DNA from: Apis mellifera
Taxonomy: Eukaryota; Arthropoda; Insecta; Hymenoptera; Apidae
NCBI RefSeq assembly: GCF_003254395.2
Contig: NC_037640.1
Span: forward strand, 1,026,501 to 1,090,500
Direction of reading: 5' to 3'
Length of the DNA: 64,000 nt
Each line of letters begins with the position of its first letter. Position 1 is the stretch's first letter. The position numbers and the translations under genes were made by a program. The notes beneath the pieces were generated by a model. That model was given only the letters and a program-made list of their open reading frames with translations, searched no databases and was not told where the DNA came from. Positions 1 to 12,635 of this stretch are shown here, in pieces.

Positions 1-1400
1 GATATCCTCTGATTCCAAGAACAGGTTGATTTTCTACCTGTAGATATGTACTTCTCTCTGCATAATTATTTGGCCTTGTCCGCTGCACCCCTGTCTTTTG
101 TATTTCAATGCGTCAATGCCGTCAACTAACCTTTTTACAATCTTCTACTATTGTACGTAATCTAAAGTCTCATCTTTTTTTTCTTTTTATATTGAAGCTT
201 CTTATTTTATTATCAATATAAAAGTATATTTATTTCATAAATATCAATAGTTATTTCATTTAATTTAAAAGTATTTTCTAAGATTATAGAATTCTAACTT
301 AAACTGTTGTAAAATATGTTTTAGTGAAGCTTCAAACTTTCGACTATATCAATTTACATTGTATATTTTTAACAAATGTTGAAGAAAAAAATGATTAAAT
401 GTTGAAAATGGCTAACAGATTGCACGTAAAAAGTTGTTTTTATCATTGTCGTTATGAAACGCAATACGATCTATCGATACGAAGCCAAGACAGTCTCTGC
501 GTTCTCGGCATTTGCCAAACGTGTGCGAGTGAGAGAATAAGTATATGAAGGAGAGACATGTGTCGTGTGTCGAGTGTGCACTCACGATCGAAGAGCGGTA
601 TTTTGCTATAAAGATCACGAGGCGCGACATCTGGCGCCACATGCTCATTTAAAAGCTACCTCACACACGTAATCGGACGTCGCGACAGTTTGGAACAACT
701 CGCAATATTTGTAATATATTAATCTTTCTCTTTATTTGAGAAAGCTTCTTGTATATATAGATATATATATATAAGATATATATATATATATGCATACGCT
801 CCATTTATGCCAGCTTCACTGTTTTCTCATTCCCTGCTTTCACAGAAATAAATGGAAATCATCAGTTCATCCACTTATATATGTGGGAAAATCGAAGCTT
901 TCGCTACAACGAATTGCGTATATCCGTGTATGTCCATACGAGATCAAGTAAATATATATGTATACTTACTATATATTTGAACACGAACAAGAGGACAGGA
1001 AAGTATGCGATCTCGTGTAACCCTCTGGCACATCTTAGTCCATTTCCACGTAAAAGACCATATAAATGCGATAGAAATGATTGTTCAATAAATAAATATT
1101 TGCTTAGCTATATATAAGAAAAAAGAAATTAAATCATTTTACATTAAATGACCGACTAAAAATGAGATATTTTATTTCACATAGTTTTCATTCCTTGTAG
1201 TAAATCGAGTTTACAAATATAAATGAGATGAGAAAATTCGATTACATTAAATATATCGTTTCAATTTCTTCGATATTCATAAGTATTCATAAGTTTTCGC
1301 TATGCTTAATTTGGCTCGTTTTCCCGTCTTTCCTTTTCCCGACCGTTCTAATTTCGTGGTTGACACGTGCCCGGATGGAAACAGATGTATATACCTCGGG
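1..1400. other. AT-rich intergenic DNA with a GC-richer block
   Basis: I see no convincing coding exon here. Most of the stretch is AT-rich with an (AT)n tract near 756-790. About 400-680 is GC- and CpG-richer and contains a GGCGCC core at about 633-638. The overlapping frames there on both strands have no recognisable domain, so they are more likely regulatory sequence or shadows of base composition than genes. Confidence 0.5.
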
Positions 1401-1408
1401 CAGCGTCG

Positions 1409-1416
1409 TATAAATA
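1409..1416 (+). promoter_or_regulatory. Candidate TATA box (TATAAATA)
   Basis: A TATAAATA octamer lies in a GC-richer block (about 1320-1600) flanked by AT-rich DNA, which is the usual look of an insect core promoter. A start site would be expected near 1440. The downstream block contains the palindrome CTGGCGCCAG (about 1512-1521), and an ATGG followed by a GTAAAG splice-donor-like sequence at 1612-1621. No confident downstream exon was found on this strand, so the transcript is unknown. Confidence 0.3.
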
Positions 1417-2047
1417 CATTGGTGCTCGGCTAACTGGGCGGCCGTGTATCCCCACTGGGGCTGCAAGAGTCGACAACCGTGCCTTTGAATCGATATAGAG
1501 TTACCGATACGACTGGCGCCAGCGTGACTGTGCGATTCCAGCTACTCGGATCGTGTCGCGGCCGCGGCCAACTTCACAACCATTCTCTGAAATCGTGTAT
1601 ACATATATGTTATGGGTAAAGAGAGTAGATAAATCTGGCATTACGCGGATAAACTTAGGATTAGTGACGATCCATAGATAAAGTCACAAGTTTAATTGAA
1701 ATAATAACGTGTCTCGAACTTTATCAAGGCCACATTTTATCCATAGTATCGTTTGAATAAAGACAAATATATTATAAATAAATAAAAAATTTATCTTCTC
1801 CTTGTCGAAAAGGAGACTTCCTCACCGTTTTCAATGAACTCGAAATATGTTATTAAGAACTATATGGCACAGGCAGTTGTACTATCTGGCTCAAATAAAA
1901 ATTTGTTTAAAAATGATGCTATCTTTTAATGATAAATTGGTAACAAATTGGGCTACACAAAAATGCGGTGAAAAGGCCACCCATGTCAGAATACATAACA
2001 ATACACATATACATAACAATGCACGCTTTAAACTTTATCCATGGATC

Positions 2048-2149
2048 ATGAGTAATCCTAAGCTTACCGAAGTCATGCTAGGTTTATCTACGTTCCTAAC
2101 TTTATTCGTAATATATATCTATATCACTTTAGTATTCGATCAAATTTAA
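2048..2149 (+). CDS. Possible 33-aa single-pass membrane peptide
   Basis: This is the C-terminal third of a 100-codon open frame (1847-2149) that also has upstream ATGs. From the ATG at 2048 the peptide is 33 residues: a short polar start (MSNPKLTE), a continuous hydrophobic segment of about 22 residues rich in Leu, Phe, Ile and Tyr, and an acidic-polar end (FDQI). That architecture resembles known small-ORF membrane peptides, but I recognise no family. In AT-rich DNA an open frame of Phe/Ile/Leu codons can arise by chance, so this stays a candidate. The candidate promoter at 1409 is on the same strand about 640 bp upstream. Confidence 0.2.
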   Translation: MSNPKLTEVMLGLSTFLTLFVIYIYITLVFDQI

Positions 2150-2233
2150 CTAGATTTCTTTCATATTTTTTTTCTTTTATTCTTTCTATAATATTTTTAT
2201 TTAATGTCAGATAATCATACATTCTTCTTATTG

Positions 2234-2261
<28 letters not shown>
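2234..2261. repeat. Poly-T homopolymer (28 nt)
   Basis: An uninterrupted run of 28 T residues. It is a simple repeat. It could be the tail of a very old minus-strand retrocopy, but no coding remnant or target-site duplication is visible beside it. Confidence 0.8.
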
Positions 2262-2265
<4 letters not shown>

Positions 2266-4272
2266 AATTGTTATGTTTATTTGATACATAGTTCGAAATA
2301 ATTTTCAATATATTTCTTAAAAAAAGCATCATTTATGACATAGCATGGATACGTTTCCTCCGTTCGATCTGAGACGTTACGCCTACAGTTTGAGCGTAAA
2401 ACGTAGTGTGCAAGACTAGCATAGCTGGCACCATTTTACTTTCCTATCTTTTATCGTGAGACTCGTTGTGTCACGCCCGTAGTGCGGCGCTGTGGTGTAT
2501 CTCGTTCACGTGGTTTTTTCTTTCATCAAGAGTTTCGCGGTGTACCATTTACCGCATAGAATGGCGAGCATGAGCGAATTCTTTTCGAAAGGGGAATGGA
2601 ATGGGGAAGGTGAATGCTGGACGCAGATGCGCGACCAATATTATCGGAAGTCTTAATTGGTTTCAAAGTCGAACGGGGCATGTTGTTCGAGCGGATAACT
2701 TTTGTGCCTTTTTTTCTCGGCGTGAGCAGTGAACAGGAGGCGTAACAAAATTGCATACGCTGAAAGAGCAGGTGATCGTGAAAGGATAGCCGTGTCGTTG
2801 GTAACGATCGCGCGACTTGCCTTCTCGAGGAACAAAATTGCTTGGGAAGAATACTGGACGCGTGTCAGGTGTTGCCAAAACGTGAAATTGATCTCATTCA
2901 CGTGGTAGTGTACTTTTACATGATACTGTTTGACGAAAACTAGTTAGTAGTAGAAGTTTGAATACTTAATCTTTAGAAAAATAGAAAAAAAATTTCTTGT
3001 ATAGATATTTGAAGGATATTCAAAGTTTATTGATATAAAGAAGAGATAAAGAATTTCTTATTATTTGAATATTCCATTTTGAAAATAGAATGTGAATATG
3101 AATATCCGAATATTCGAATAAAACTCTTTAAATACTTCGATATTAAAATCTTAATTATAATCAATTACATAAAGAAATATTCAATTAATATTTGATAATA
3201 TATAGATAAATAATTTATAATAATAATATAATTATTATATATATATATTATTTAATAATATATAAATTTATTTGTATATAATGTAAATATTTGGAATAAT
3301 ACAAATTTTGAATATTTAGAAATCCGAGAAGCAAAATTTCAATATAGAATAATTGTCAAAATTAAGTAGTGGTAGTAGAGATAGCAATGACAATAGATTC
3401 ATTTCAATTCACGTTAATTTTAAACTTTATTATCCTCGACCGATCTGCCTCTGTCAGGTGCAAATTTTTAACCAAACCTGAACAGGCAACGGTCCGAATG
3501 AGGAAATTTCAAAGGCCAGTGTTCCGACAGGTGGGCGCGAGTGGCAGTGTCGAATTTGCCTGGTTGGTGCTTCGAAACCGGAAGGTGATCGAGCACACGA
3601 GCAGCAGTGTACTATATCTCTTGTTAATTTTTTACCTCAGATTATCTTAACGATATCTAATTAAAATACATCGTTATTAAAGGAATAATTTGTCAATACA
3701 GATCTATGATAAATAGAGGAAAATCATGTATCGTCTATCATGTAAATAGACAAGTATTGATTTTTTATTTTTTTATATTTTAAATTAGAGTTAGTAAAAA
3801 ATCAATATTTTAAAAAAATGTTTGCAGTAAAAAGAATTTAATAAAAGAAAAAAAATTATTTTTATAAAATTTAATAATAAAAATTGATAAAAAAATTTTA
3901 TTATATAGAAAAAAAACTAATCATCTAGTTATTTTATTAATAAATTTTGTTATTAAATTTATATGTTAATAATATTAGTGAAAACAAATTTTTTTTATAT
4001 TTTTTATTTTTATTATAAAATATTATAATTTATAATAAAATAATATTTTCTTGATTTATTTATCAATGTATATTTCAATTTCATATTTAATAACATTGTA
4101 TCTATTTTCTAAGTTTTTGTTTTGAAATTCAAACATCTATCTGCAGAAAAAAATAGCACAAAGGTTAAACGATTAAAATATTATCTAATTTAATTTTAGT
4201 TGTTAAAAAACTGAAACTAAAAATAAATTTAATTTATTTCAGTTGACAGATTTTTAGTCTGACAAGTATGAT

Positions 4273-4314
4273 ATTATAAATATGACGAATATACAGAAAC
4301 ATTTTTATAGATTA

Positions 4315-4353
<39 letters not shown>

Positions 4354-4388
4354 ATATGACGAATATACAGAAACATTTTTATAGATTA

Positions 4389-4420
<32 letters not shown>
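4273..4420. repeat. 74-bp tandem duplication ending in (AT)n
   Basis: Two consecutive 74-bp units (4273-4346 and 4347-4420). Each begins ATTATAAATATGACGAATAT, continues through a unique ATACAGAAAC-type segment, and ends in a long (AT)n tract. The unique 45-bp part is identical in both units, so the duplication is young, probably from slippage or unequal exchange anchored in the AT tract. Confidence 0.9.
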
Positions 4421-4430
<10 letters not shown>

Positions 4431-4459
4431 TCATTTATTTAGCTATAAAATATATTCAT

Positions 4460-4465
<6 letters not shown>

Positions 4466-4502
<37 letters not shown>

Positions 4503-4528
4503 AACTTAAAAATGAAAGATAACATATG

Positions 4529-4560
<32 letters not shown>
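4466..4560. repeat. (AT)n microsatellites
   Basis: Two further long AT dinucleotide runs (about 4466-4499 and 4530-4560), separated by a short non-repetitive spacer. Together with the duplication just upstream they make a 300-bp microsatellite cluster. Confidence 0.85.
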
Positions 4561-4567
<7 letters not shown>

Positions 4568-4869
4568 ATATAATATAATTAATATAATGTTATATTATAT
4601 ATATAACATTAACATAATATAATGTTATATTATATTTGAAATATAATTATGTTATATTATATAATTATACAATATTGTTATATTTATTTGAAATACAATT
4701 TTAATTATTATTTATTATTTATTATTATTTATTATTTGAAATACAATAATATTTGATGAAAGAAATAATAAATATGTTTAATCAATACTTAGAAGTTGAT
4801 GAAAAAAAATTAAACGATCCAATTATATTATGTCTTCTTTCAATCAATAAACAAATTTTTAAAAATTAA

Positions 4870-5110
4870 AAAATAAATAATTATATTTTTAAGATAACTT
4901 ATTATAATAAATATATTTTTAAATCTGTTAAAATTGTTCATCTATATAAAACATTGCAATAATCTTTTTTAAAAGTATAAAAAATATTTGTTGAAAGTAT
5001 TAGTAAATATTATATAAAATAATAATATAATTTTTTCATTTTTATTATAAAAAGTGCTAAGAAATAGTGGTTCGTTAAAAATAAATTCTTTTCTGATAAA
5101 ATGAAGATTT
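4870..5110. repeat. Possible diverged copy of an AT-rich repeat family
   Basis: By eye this stretch shares an ordered series of words with the two units at 55711-56068: a TAAGATAA-type start, then AATCTTTTTTAAAA, then a (T/A)AAAAATATTTGTTGAAA-type segment, then a TTTTTATTATAAAA-type segment. The shared order suggests a small interspersed repeat family. AT-rich DNA gives many accidental matches, so alignment is needed. Confidence 0.35.
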
Positions 5111-5699
5111 TATTGCTTATAAAAATTTATTAAATAATTTAAATTAATTAAAGATACGAAAAATTAGAAATAGATAAGTAAAATAATGATTTATTATTAA
5201 CAGTTATTAATGCCTGGGAAATATAAAAGAAAATTCGAAAAATAATTAAGTAATAATTAATTCTTAAAAATTTTAAAACAAAAAAAAGAAAAATAAAAAT
5301 ATCTTCAAATTAGTCAAAAACAAATCTTTAAACAAGCCAATTATTCGCTATTTGCTTGTTCGGATAATCATTTTATATTCTGAAACTTTCTATATTCTAT
5401 ACATAGTATTATAATTTAGCGAATAATATTAATAATTTAAAAAATTATAAATTATAAAATATAATTGTAAAATTATTTTTTTATAATTCTATAATTAAAT
5501 GACTTATATTAATTCGTAAAATTATATTATATTGTAAAATTTTATAATTTTATAATTATATTTCACCAGTTTATTAAATATTTTACCATCATTCAAAATT
5601 ATGAATTGAATTCTTTTTTTCTTTCGTTTTGTTTTTTTCTCGCAGATATTTCTCAATAATTTTTTTATTTTTTCATTTATAGTTATACATATACTTCGA

Positions 5700-7520
5700 A
5701 ATTAGCGATTCAAATAGCTTGATGATGCGCGTTTCCATTTTCCGGCAAAGGAATGATGTTCGCGTGACGGCAGCGTGTGCCCGCGGGGGCGTTCGATTTC
5801 GAGTTCCCCGAATCGCGTGTTGGTTCGAAGGAAGAGATGATCGCCTCTCTCTTGTGGTTTGTAGGAAAGGACGTGAAGTCGGCGCGGCGCTTGTTCAGCT
5901 ACGATTCGAAAGAGGATGCAGCCAACCGTTTTACCACGGTCGTTCGAGCGCCGCAGGCCGATTCTGGATGGTAGAGTGTGAGATGCCATGTGGTACGGTG
6001 TGGTCCGGTTGGATTGGGTTCGGTTCGGTACGGTCCGCAATGTCGATGCGCATCTTAAACGTGGGCGGATCGGCCGGTCAGCCGCCCCTGGTGTTTCTCA
6101 CCCGCATGCCTGGCATACGTGCCGCTCATCCTCTCTTTTTTCCTTTTTCTCCTTCCCACCACAATTCCCAAGCCTTTCTTCCTCCCAGTTCGAGCTACCG
6201 GTTCCCTCCCTATCGTTCTCGTGTCTCCTCGTGTTCCACGATCGATCGCTTGCTTCACGTGTACGTTTCACCTTTTTCTTTATCTTCGATTGGTAATCCG
6301 CTTCCGAGTCCGTTTCCAAGAATCATTCTTTTTTTCTCGTGCCCTTGATCAATCATTCCATCCATATTTTTCTGGCGTTTTTTCGTTTCTCGCGCGCGAT
6401 AGATCGATCATACTTCAAATAATTTTTATTATCGATACCACGATTGAAAATTAGAAAGTAGTGGTTGGCTGAAGAGGAAGAGAAAGGAAGAGAGTAAGAG
6501 GAAGAGAAAAGATGAGCCGAAAGCAAAGTTCCATTGGATGAGAAGAGGCGTTGAACGTTGGTTCTCGTATAGCTGTAGCCCTGAGGACGTTCTCATGAGT
6601 TGGGGGCGGCAGGAAGAAAGATTGCCACGCTCAGAGAGTTGTTTTTCTGTTACTCGAGGGCATCGGTGTTTCTCAGCAAGATTGGTGCGTGCAACCGTTC
6701 TCTTTCCAACGCGTTATTACGAGAAGAAGGTTTAATAATAATTGACCAGGATCTCCTTTCTTTTTACGTTTCTAGGTTCAGTGCGAAATCATTTGGCCAA
6801 TTACATCTCGAAAATTTATATGATGTCTAGTCTGTTTTCATCGATGCTTGAGGATCAAGGAATGAAAATAGAACGAGGATCAAGATTTACCACTATTATT
6901 TATTCTCGAGAAAAATTTTTAAAAATAATTTCACAATTCCTCGTTCAATTACAATCCTGTCTTAAAGTAACGCGAAAATCGTGTTCAACGCGTTACGAAT
7001 ACCGCGATCAGGAAAGTATACGAAACTCGAGCTTTGCTAGTTGAGATTGACGCGATGGTATGTACGTACTTATATATTTATTGTATCTTGCGTCTGACGT
7101 GACGCAACATGGCGCTACGTCACACGCCGCGATTGATCGTACGAAACGAATTGGAACATAAGTGTGACATTCTCGTATTGAATATATCGTTACAGAGTTA
7201 AGCCGAAATGTGTTTGATTATCGAGCAATGCGGAAAGATAACCGCGGATTATCATGTGCATGCATGTTGCTTATAAAGCTGATTAAACCTTAGTTAATCA
7301 CAAGATAGTAGGAAAGCATCCGGCTAAGGAAGGCGCTGCGTATACCGACGACCAATCGATCCGTGTGTTTCCCTGATAAACGATTCGTCGAGCGGGCGGT
7401 CCCGCGCGGTAAACTTCATCTCGGCTCTACCTTCGCTACTCTGCTGATCGCCTATACTTTCTTCTGACACAGCGATTGAATTCGGTACCGCGATTCGTAG
7501 ATCATACTTCGTTATTCCAC
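5700..7520. other. GC/CpG-richer block, likely regulatory
   Basis: An abrupt rise in GC and CpG content between AT deserts. It contains GGTTCGGTTCGGTACGG-like short repeats (about 6000-6040), pyrimidine-rich stretches (6130-6190), and a purine-rich GAGAGG/GGAAGAG tract (6468-6515) resembling GAGA-factor-rich promoters. A plus-strand frame is open from an ATG at 5722 to 6348 (208 codons), but other frames on both strands are open over the same DNA and no domain is recognisable. I prefer a promoter, enhancer or noncoding first-exon region. A protein cannot be excluded. Confidence 0.4.
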
Positions 7521-9440
7521 GATATAGAATCTATATATATAACATTCTTTAATATTCATGTTCATTTGCATTGTATTAAAATGCGCAAAAAAGGTCATCA
7601 CTTTTGACATCATAATTATAATTTTATATTGAATCAAACATTTTCTTCTAATGCGATAATTATACTTTTACAATATTGAATGAATATTATCATTGAAAGT
7701 GATGAAACTAAATCTTATTAATGTTGAATCTATGAAAGTTTATCTTCTTATTTTATAATAATGTTAATTTTAATTCAGCCATATTTTTAATATGGATCGA
7801 GATACAATAAAGATGTAAATACAAATTTTGTAATAAATATATCATTATTTGTATAAATATATCATTATTTATATAAACTTTTAAAAAAATGTATAGCAAA
7901 TCATATACGAAGCAATTAAAGAAGTTAAATATTAGCTTATATAGAAATTGCAGATTTCACAAATTGTAAAATTATTCAAAAATAAGTATTTAAATATTAT
8001 TACAAAAAAACAAATTGCATGTAATCATTATAGTTTAATATTAAATTCAAATGTTTTCTTACAATGTTTTCTTTAAAATTTAATATAACATATTAAAAAT
8101 TATTGTATATAAATAATATATAATAATACAAGTTAATAATATAAATAGAACTCAAAAAAGTTTGCATTAAAAAAAAATCTTCTATTGATTTAAAAAATTA
8201 CAATTGATAAAAAATAATAAATTTTAATAACAACCAAATGAATTAATCAAATCAATTAATTGTAATATTTTTAACTTTGCTTTTCAATAAACATAAAATA
8301 TTAAATTTATTGAATCAAATTTATCATATTCAAAATTCTAATTTTAATTATAATAATTTAATAAAAATCTGTTATTAAATTTTTGATCTCATGAATATAG
8401 AATATATTTATGAATATAGAATATACTATAATTATTATTTTTTTTATATATATTCCATACTTATAAATATAAATAAATATAATTATAAATATTATAAATA
8501 TAAATATAAATAAATTATAAATATAATTTGATATAAATTATTCTTAGATAAGTTAAAATTAAATGTATTTTTATGTTGTAATTAAATAAAAAATTATTAT
8601 TTTAATATATTATTTATTACTCAAATATAAAATAGTAAATAATTAAAAATTTTGATATAAATATAATTGATAATTCAGTTAAAATTGATGAAATTTGATA
8701 AACAAACAATTTATTCAAAATTTTTTAATTTTTTATAAAATTATGTAATAGTATGAATAAGAATATTAATAAAAACTTTGTTTTTATGTAAAATATTGAT
8801 AGCATTGAAGCATAATGAAAATAACTATTAGAATTTTAACAATTATAAATAAAATATAAAAACAAAATAAAATCTAAAATTAAAAAATCAAAAATAAATT
8901 AATTGAAAAAAATTATTGTTAGACAATGTTGACTAGTAAATATTGCTATTATTTTATAAAGATATATAAATTAGTGAAGTAATTATTTGTTTTTATTCAT
9001 TTGTTTCGAAATATATTATCATATAATATATTCTAAATATTTTATATCTTGATGAAATTCATTGTCATAGATTTATTTTAGAATTAAATATTTATTCGTT
9101 TGCATTCATTTATGGCGAAATATTTTATCATATAATACATTATAAATATTCTATATCTCGATAAAATTCATTGATCTCTTAATCTCTCTTAAAAAAATAT
9201 CAATCTTTTCATTAAATTGCATCAAATATTGTAAATATTTATGTATAATAAAGTATTTACATATCTAAGTATAATTAATTATTTTTAAATAATAAATTGT
9301 TAAATATTTTTGTTATTTTTTTTATCATTATTCTTTATCAATTTTTTTAAATAAATATAAAATAGATAAAAATAGATATAAAAATAATATTCTTTTCTGT
9401 TAAAAATTAACACATAAGAAATTCATTCTCCTTAACTATG
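7521..9440. other. AT-rich intergenic DNA
   Basis: Very AT-rich throughout, with no coding frame or RNA gene that I can support. The only structure noted is the diverged direct repeat at 8984-9173. Confidence 0.6.
8984..9173. repeat. Diverged tandem duplication, period about 107 bp
   Basis: Two imperfect copies (about 8984-9064 and 9091-9173). Both run from a TTATTTGTTTTTATTCAT-like start through CGAAATAT, ATTATCATATAATA and CTAAATATTTTATATCTTGA to AAATTCATTG. The differences scattered between them indicate an older event than the 74-bp duplication at 4.3 kb. Confidence 0.7.
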
Positions 9441-9529
9441 AATTAATCACACTGATTGAACAGAGAGTATGATGGAATTAAAATGGTAAGAAATAAGATT
9501 CGTATAACTCTTCAGTCCACTGTGTTCCT

Positions 9530-9760
9530 GGTACATCGGCAGAGCGCCGCAGCGCCACGCGTCACGGCGAGCCTCACCGCAACGCACGGCGCCTACACGC
9601 CGATCATCGCGACGCGGATGCGCCACTCCGTCGCCGCACAAATATATACTACACATATGTTTCTTTTGCTCTTCGACCAGTCTTGCCATTCTCGGATTAT
9701 GTATTGCCATGCCGAGTCGCGTCGCGCCAAGCGGCTCCATTCTTGATCTCTATAGTCGTT
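9530..9760. other. Short CpG-rich island
   Basis: About 230 bp of markedly GC- and CpG-rich sequence (many GCGCC, CGACGCG and GCCGC words) inside an AT desert. Frames are open on both strands (9447-9740 minus, 9456-9746 plus) but have no recognisable domain. A TATATAT sequence flanks the richest part at about 9642-9650. Best read as an isolated promoter or regulatory island, perhaps of a noncoding transcript. Confidence 0.35.
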
Positions 9761-10463
9761 TTCTGTTCTACATATAGTATATGCTAGGTTTCATCACATG
9801 AGATATAGAATACTTTTCGTCGTGCAATGCTTCTTTTGTCATGGATATTTAGGGGTCACGTGATCTTTTTATCATTTCTGTATCACATGCGACATTATCG
9901 GTTCAGTATAGAATATGTTAGTAGCGCCAATAATGGTTGAAATGAAAACAAAATAGTAGAATTCTCTTTTTGAATCCATTTTAAATCCATCCTTTTATAT
10001 ATATATAATATATAATATATTTACATGTACTTAATATTTATATATATAGATTATTATGAAATAATTTTGAATACACTAATTATTTTTAATTTTTATTAAT
10101 TTAATGAATATAAATTTTTTTTTTTATTAAAATATTAAAAAAATTTTTTTTAGTAGATTCATAAATAATTATTTTTTAAATCCAAAAATTAAAAATAAGT
10201 TATTAAATAATAATAATATTTAAATAAAATATTGTTAAAAAATATGAAAAAATATTTTTTCTATAGTCTCGATATTTCAAAGATGTTAATAATAAAACTC
10301 AAGAATTTTTATTTATTCAATTTTATTTATTTTAATTTTTCTTACGTTAATCAAACAAGAACATGTTTATTTAAATATTTTTGAAAATTAAAATATTAAA
10401 ATATTTTTTATTGTTTTTCATATAAATTCAATATAAATATATAAATATTGCTTCAATATATAT

Positions 10464-10585
10464 ACAATAAGAATAAATAAATATATATATATATACAATA
10501 AGAATACATATATATATATATTATATAATTATATATTATATATTAAATATAATATATATATATTATTCATATTTATTCTTATTGT
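10464..10585. repeat. Inverted repeat, 16-bp perfect arms
   Basis: The arm ACAATAAGAATAAATA (10464-10479) is perfectly reverse-complementary to 10570-10585. The 90-bp spacer is mostly AT repeat and contains a second partial copy of the left arm at about 10495. The whole is 122 bp and could fold into a long hairpin. It could be a small nonautonomous element, but I see no clear target-site duplication. Confidence 0.6.
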
Positions 10586-12580
10586 CATAATAATTAAAAT
10601 TCATTTTCTTAAATTAACTTTTTTATTATATTAAAGGAAACCTATGGAATATATCTTTGTCGAAATATCTTCAATTATTATAAAGATTAAAAATTAATAT
10701 AAGGAAATAGGAAAATTAAATCAATAGGAAATGAAAAATTATTAGGATTTCAAAAGAATTTAAATAATAAAAGTAATATTCGTTTTTACTGAAAAACGGC
10801 AAATAATAATAAGATCAAATAGTATATAAATAAATTTTATAAAAACAAAACATTATATATATTAATCAAATAAAAAAAAAACTTTTGAATTGAATATAAA
10901 ATATATAATAGAATATAAATATATAATAATTGAATATAAATATATAATAAATAATAGAAATTTTATAATAAATATTTATTGAAGATAATATTTATTATTT
11001 ATCAAAATTCTGTTATATAATAATTCATATTTGAAAATTATTTAATTTCTAATTATTTATGAATTTGATTTTTTTGAATTGATTATTCAAAGAACTATTT
11101 ATTTGAATAAATTTATTCTTTAATTAATTTCAATAATGAATATTATTCATTATTTTATTAAATTATGAATTTTAAGAATAATTATCATTCAAGTAATTAT
11201 GAATAAAAATATATTAAAATTGTTAATTTACAGTATGTTGTTTGTAAACATAATATTCTATATACATCTCGAAAATTTAGTATTGCTCAATTTTATTTAT
11301 ATTAATTGTATTTAATAAAAATGGAATCTAAACATGAAAATAGTTCATTTGAAACTCGAAAATTCATTATTTACATTTATAATTATTAAAATCATCTTAA
11401 GGTTTTTCTTTGCCAAATTTTTGATATACAATGATTCATGCTTTTAGAATAAATATCATTATTACTATTTGTTGTATATTGTTTATTATTTATTTATTAT
11501 TTGTCTATTATTTATTTTATATTTTTATATATGAGCCTCAGTAGATCAAGGTTTATGATATAGTAAATTTAAATTAAAAATTTAAACTATTGACAATAAA
11601 ATAATTTTTGCGGTTCTTTCAATAATTTAACTTACTAAATTACTGATTCTATGAATAAATAAAATTTAATAAAAGGTCCATTAATCATTGGATTATCAAG
11701 TATCGTTATTTCTAGGAAAGACATTGCAACTTTTATTATCTGGCAGATACAATGTCACTTCATAATACTATTAATTTTTTCATTTTTTTATTCAAATTTT
11801 TTATTCAAATTATATATTAAGACATACAGAAGATAAAAACGGATTTCGCTTTTTGTTGTGTTTCATTTATCATTTATTATTTTTTTGTATGCAATCAAAG
11901 TTTTTAATCAAGTTTTTATAATTTAAAAATACAATGTATTGAATAAATTAAAAATTCAGCAAGTATTCTTTTCATATTAAAATTCCATAATTCAAATTTG
12001 CTTCTATGCACTAAAAATATGGTTTTATAATGAATATAAAATTCAATTACCTGAACTAAATTGAACTAATATTTTTTTATAATTTGAAATTATGGATAAT
12101 CAATACTATTCATTGTTTCTCCTTTTAATAAATTTGTCATTGTAATAATTTTCGATAAATGAAAAAAATCATAATAATATATATCATAATCATAATATGT
12201 ATATATATGTTATATAATATGTATAAAAAATATTAAAAATGATATTTTTTTCAATATTTATTTATTAAATATTTACTTATTATATTTATTAATTATATTT
12301 ATTTATTAAATACATCATTAGTTATTTTGAAGGCTGTATTTTTATAAAATTTAATAAACAATTTTTTAAATATAAATATATATACTTAACTTGTTCAGAA
12401 CAAAATCGTTACATGTATTAAAAAAATATCTGACAAAAATGAGACATGTTTATTTTTGTCATTAAAAATAGAATTGAAATAGTTTATCTATATACAATAT
12501 TGTATTAACACAATGTGCGAGTGAAATATAGGAATATAATATAGGAATTTTTTATATATATTATATTATATATATATTAT

Positions 12581-12586
<6 letters not shown>

Positions 12587-12632
<46 letters not shown>
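12587..12632. repeat. (AT)n microsatellite
   Basis: An uninterrupted AT dinucleotide run of about 46 nt within an already AT-rich stretch. Confidence 0.85.

Positions 12633-12635
<3 letters not shown>

Larger units (their letters stand above)
2270..5690. other. Mostly AT-rich intergenic DNA
   Basis: No supportable gene. Two GC-richer patches interrupt the AT background at about 2340-2900 and 3430-3620. Both have short frames on both strands without recognisable domains. The rest is low-complexity AT DNA including the microsatellite cluster at 4.27-4.56 kb. It may hold regulatory elements for a gene to the left of the window, which cannot be tested here. Confidence 0.5.

Noticed and set aside
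6055..6319. Minus-strand Lys/Glu/Arg-rich frames opposite the 5.7-6.4 kb block
   Set aside because: They are the complement of a pyrimidine-rich stretch, so their composition follows from base content and no domain is present.
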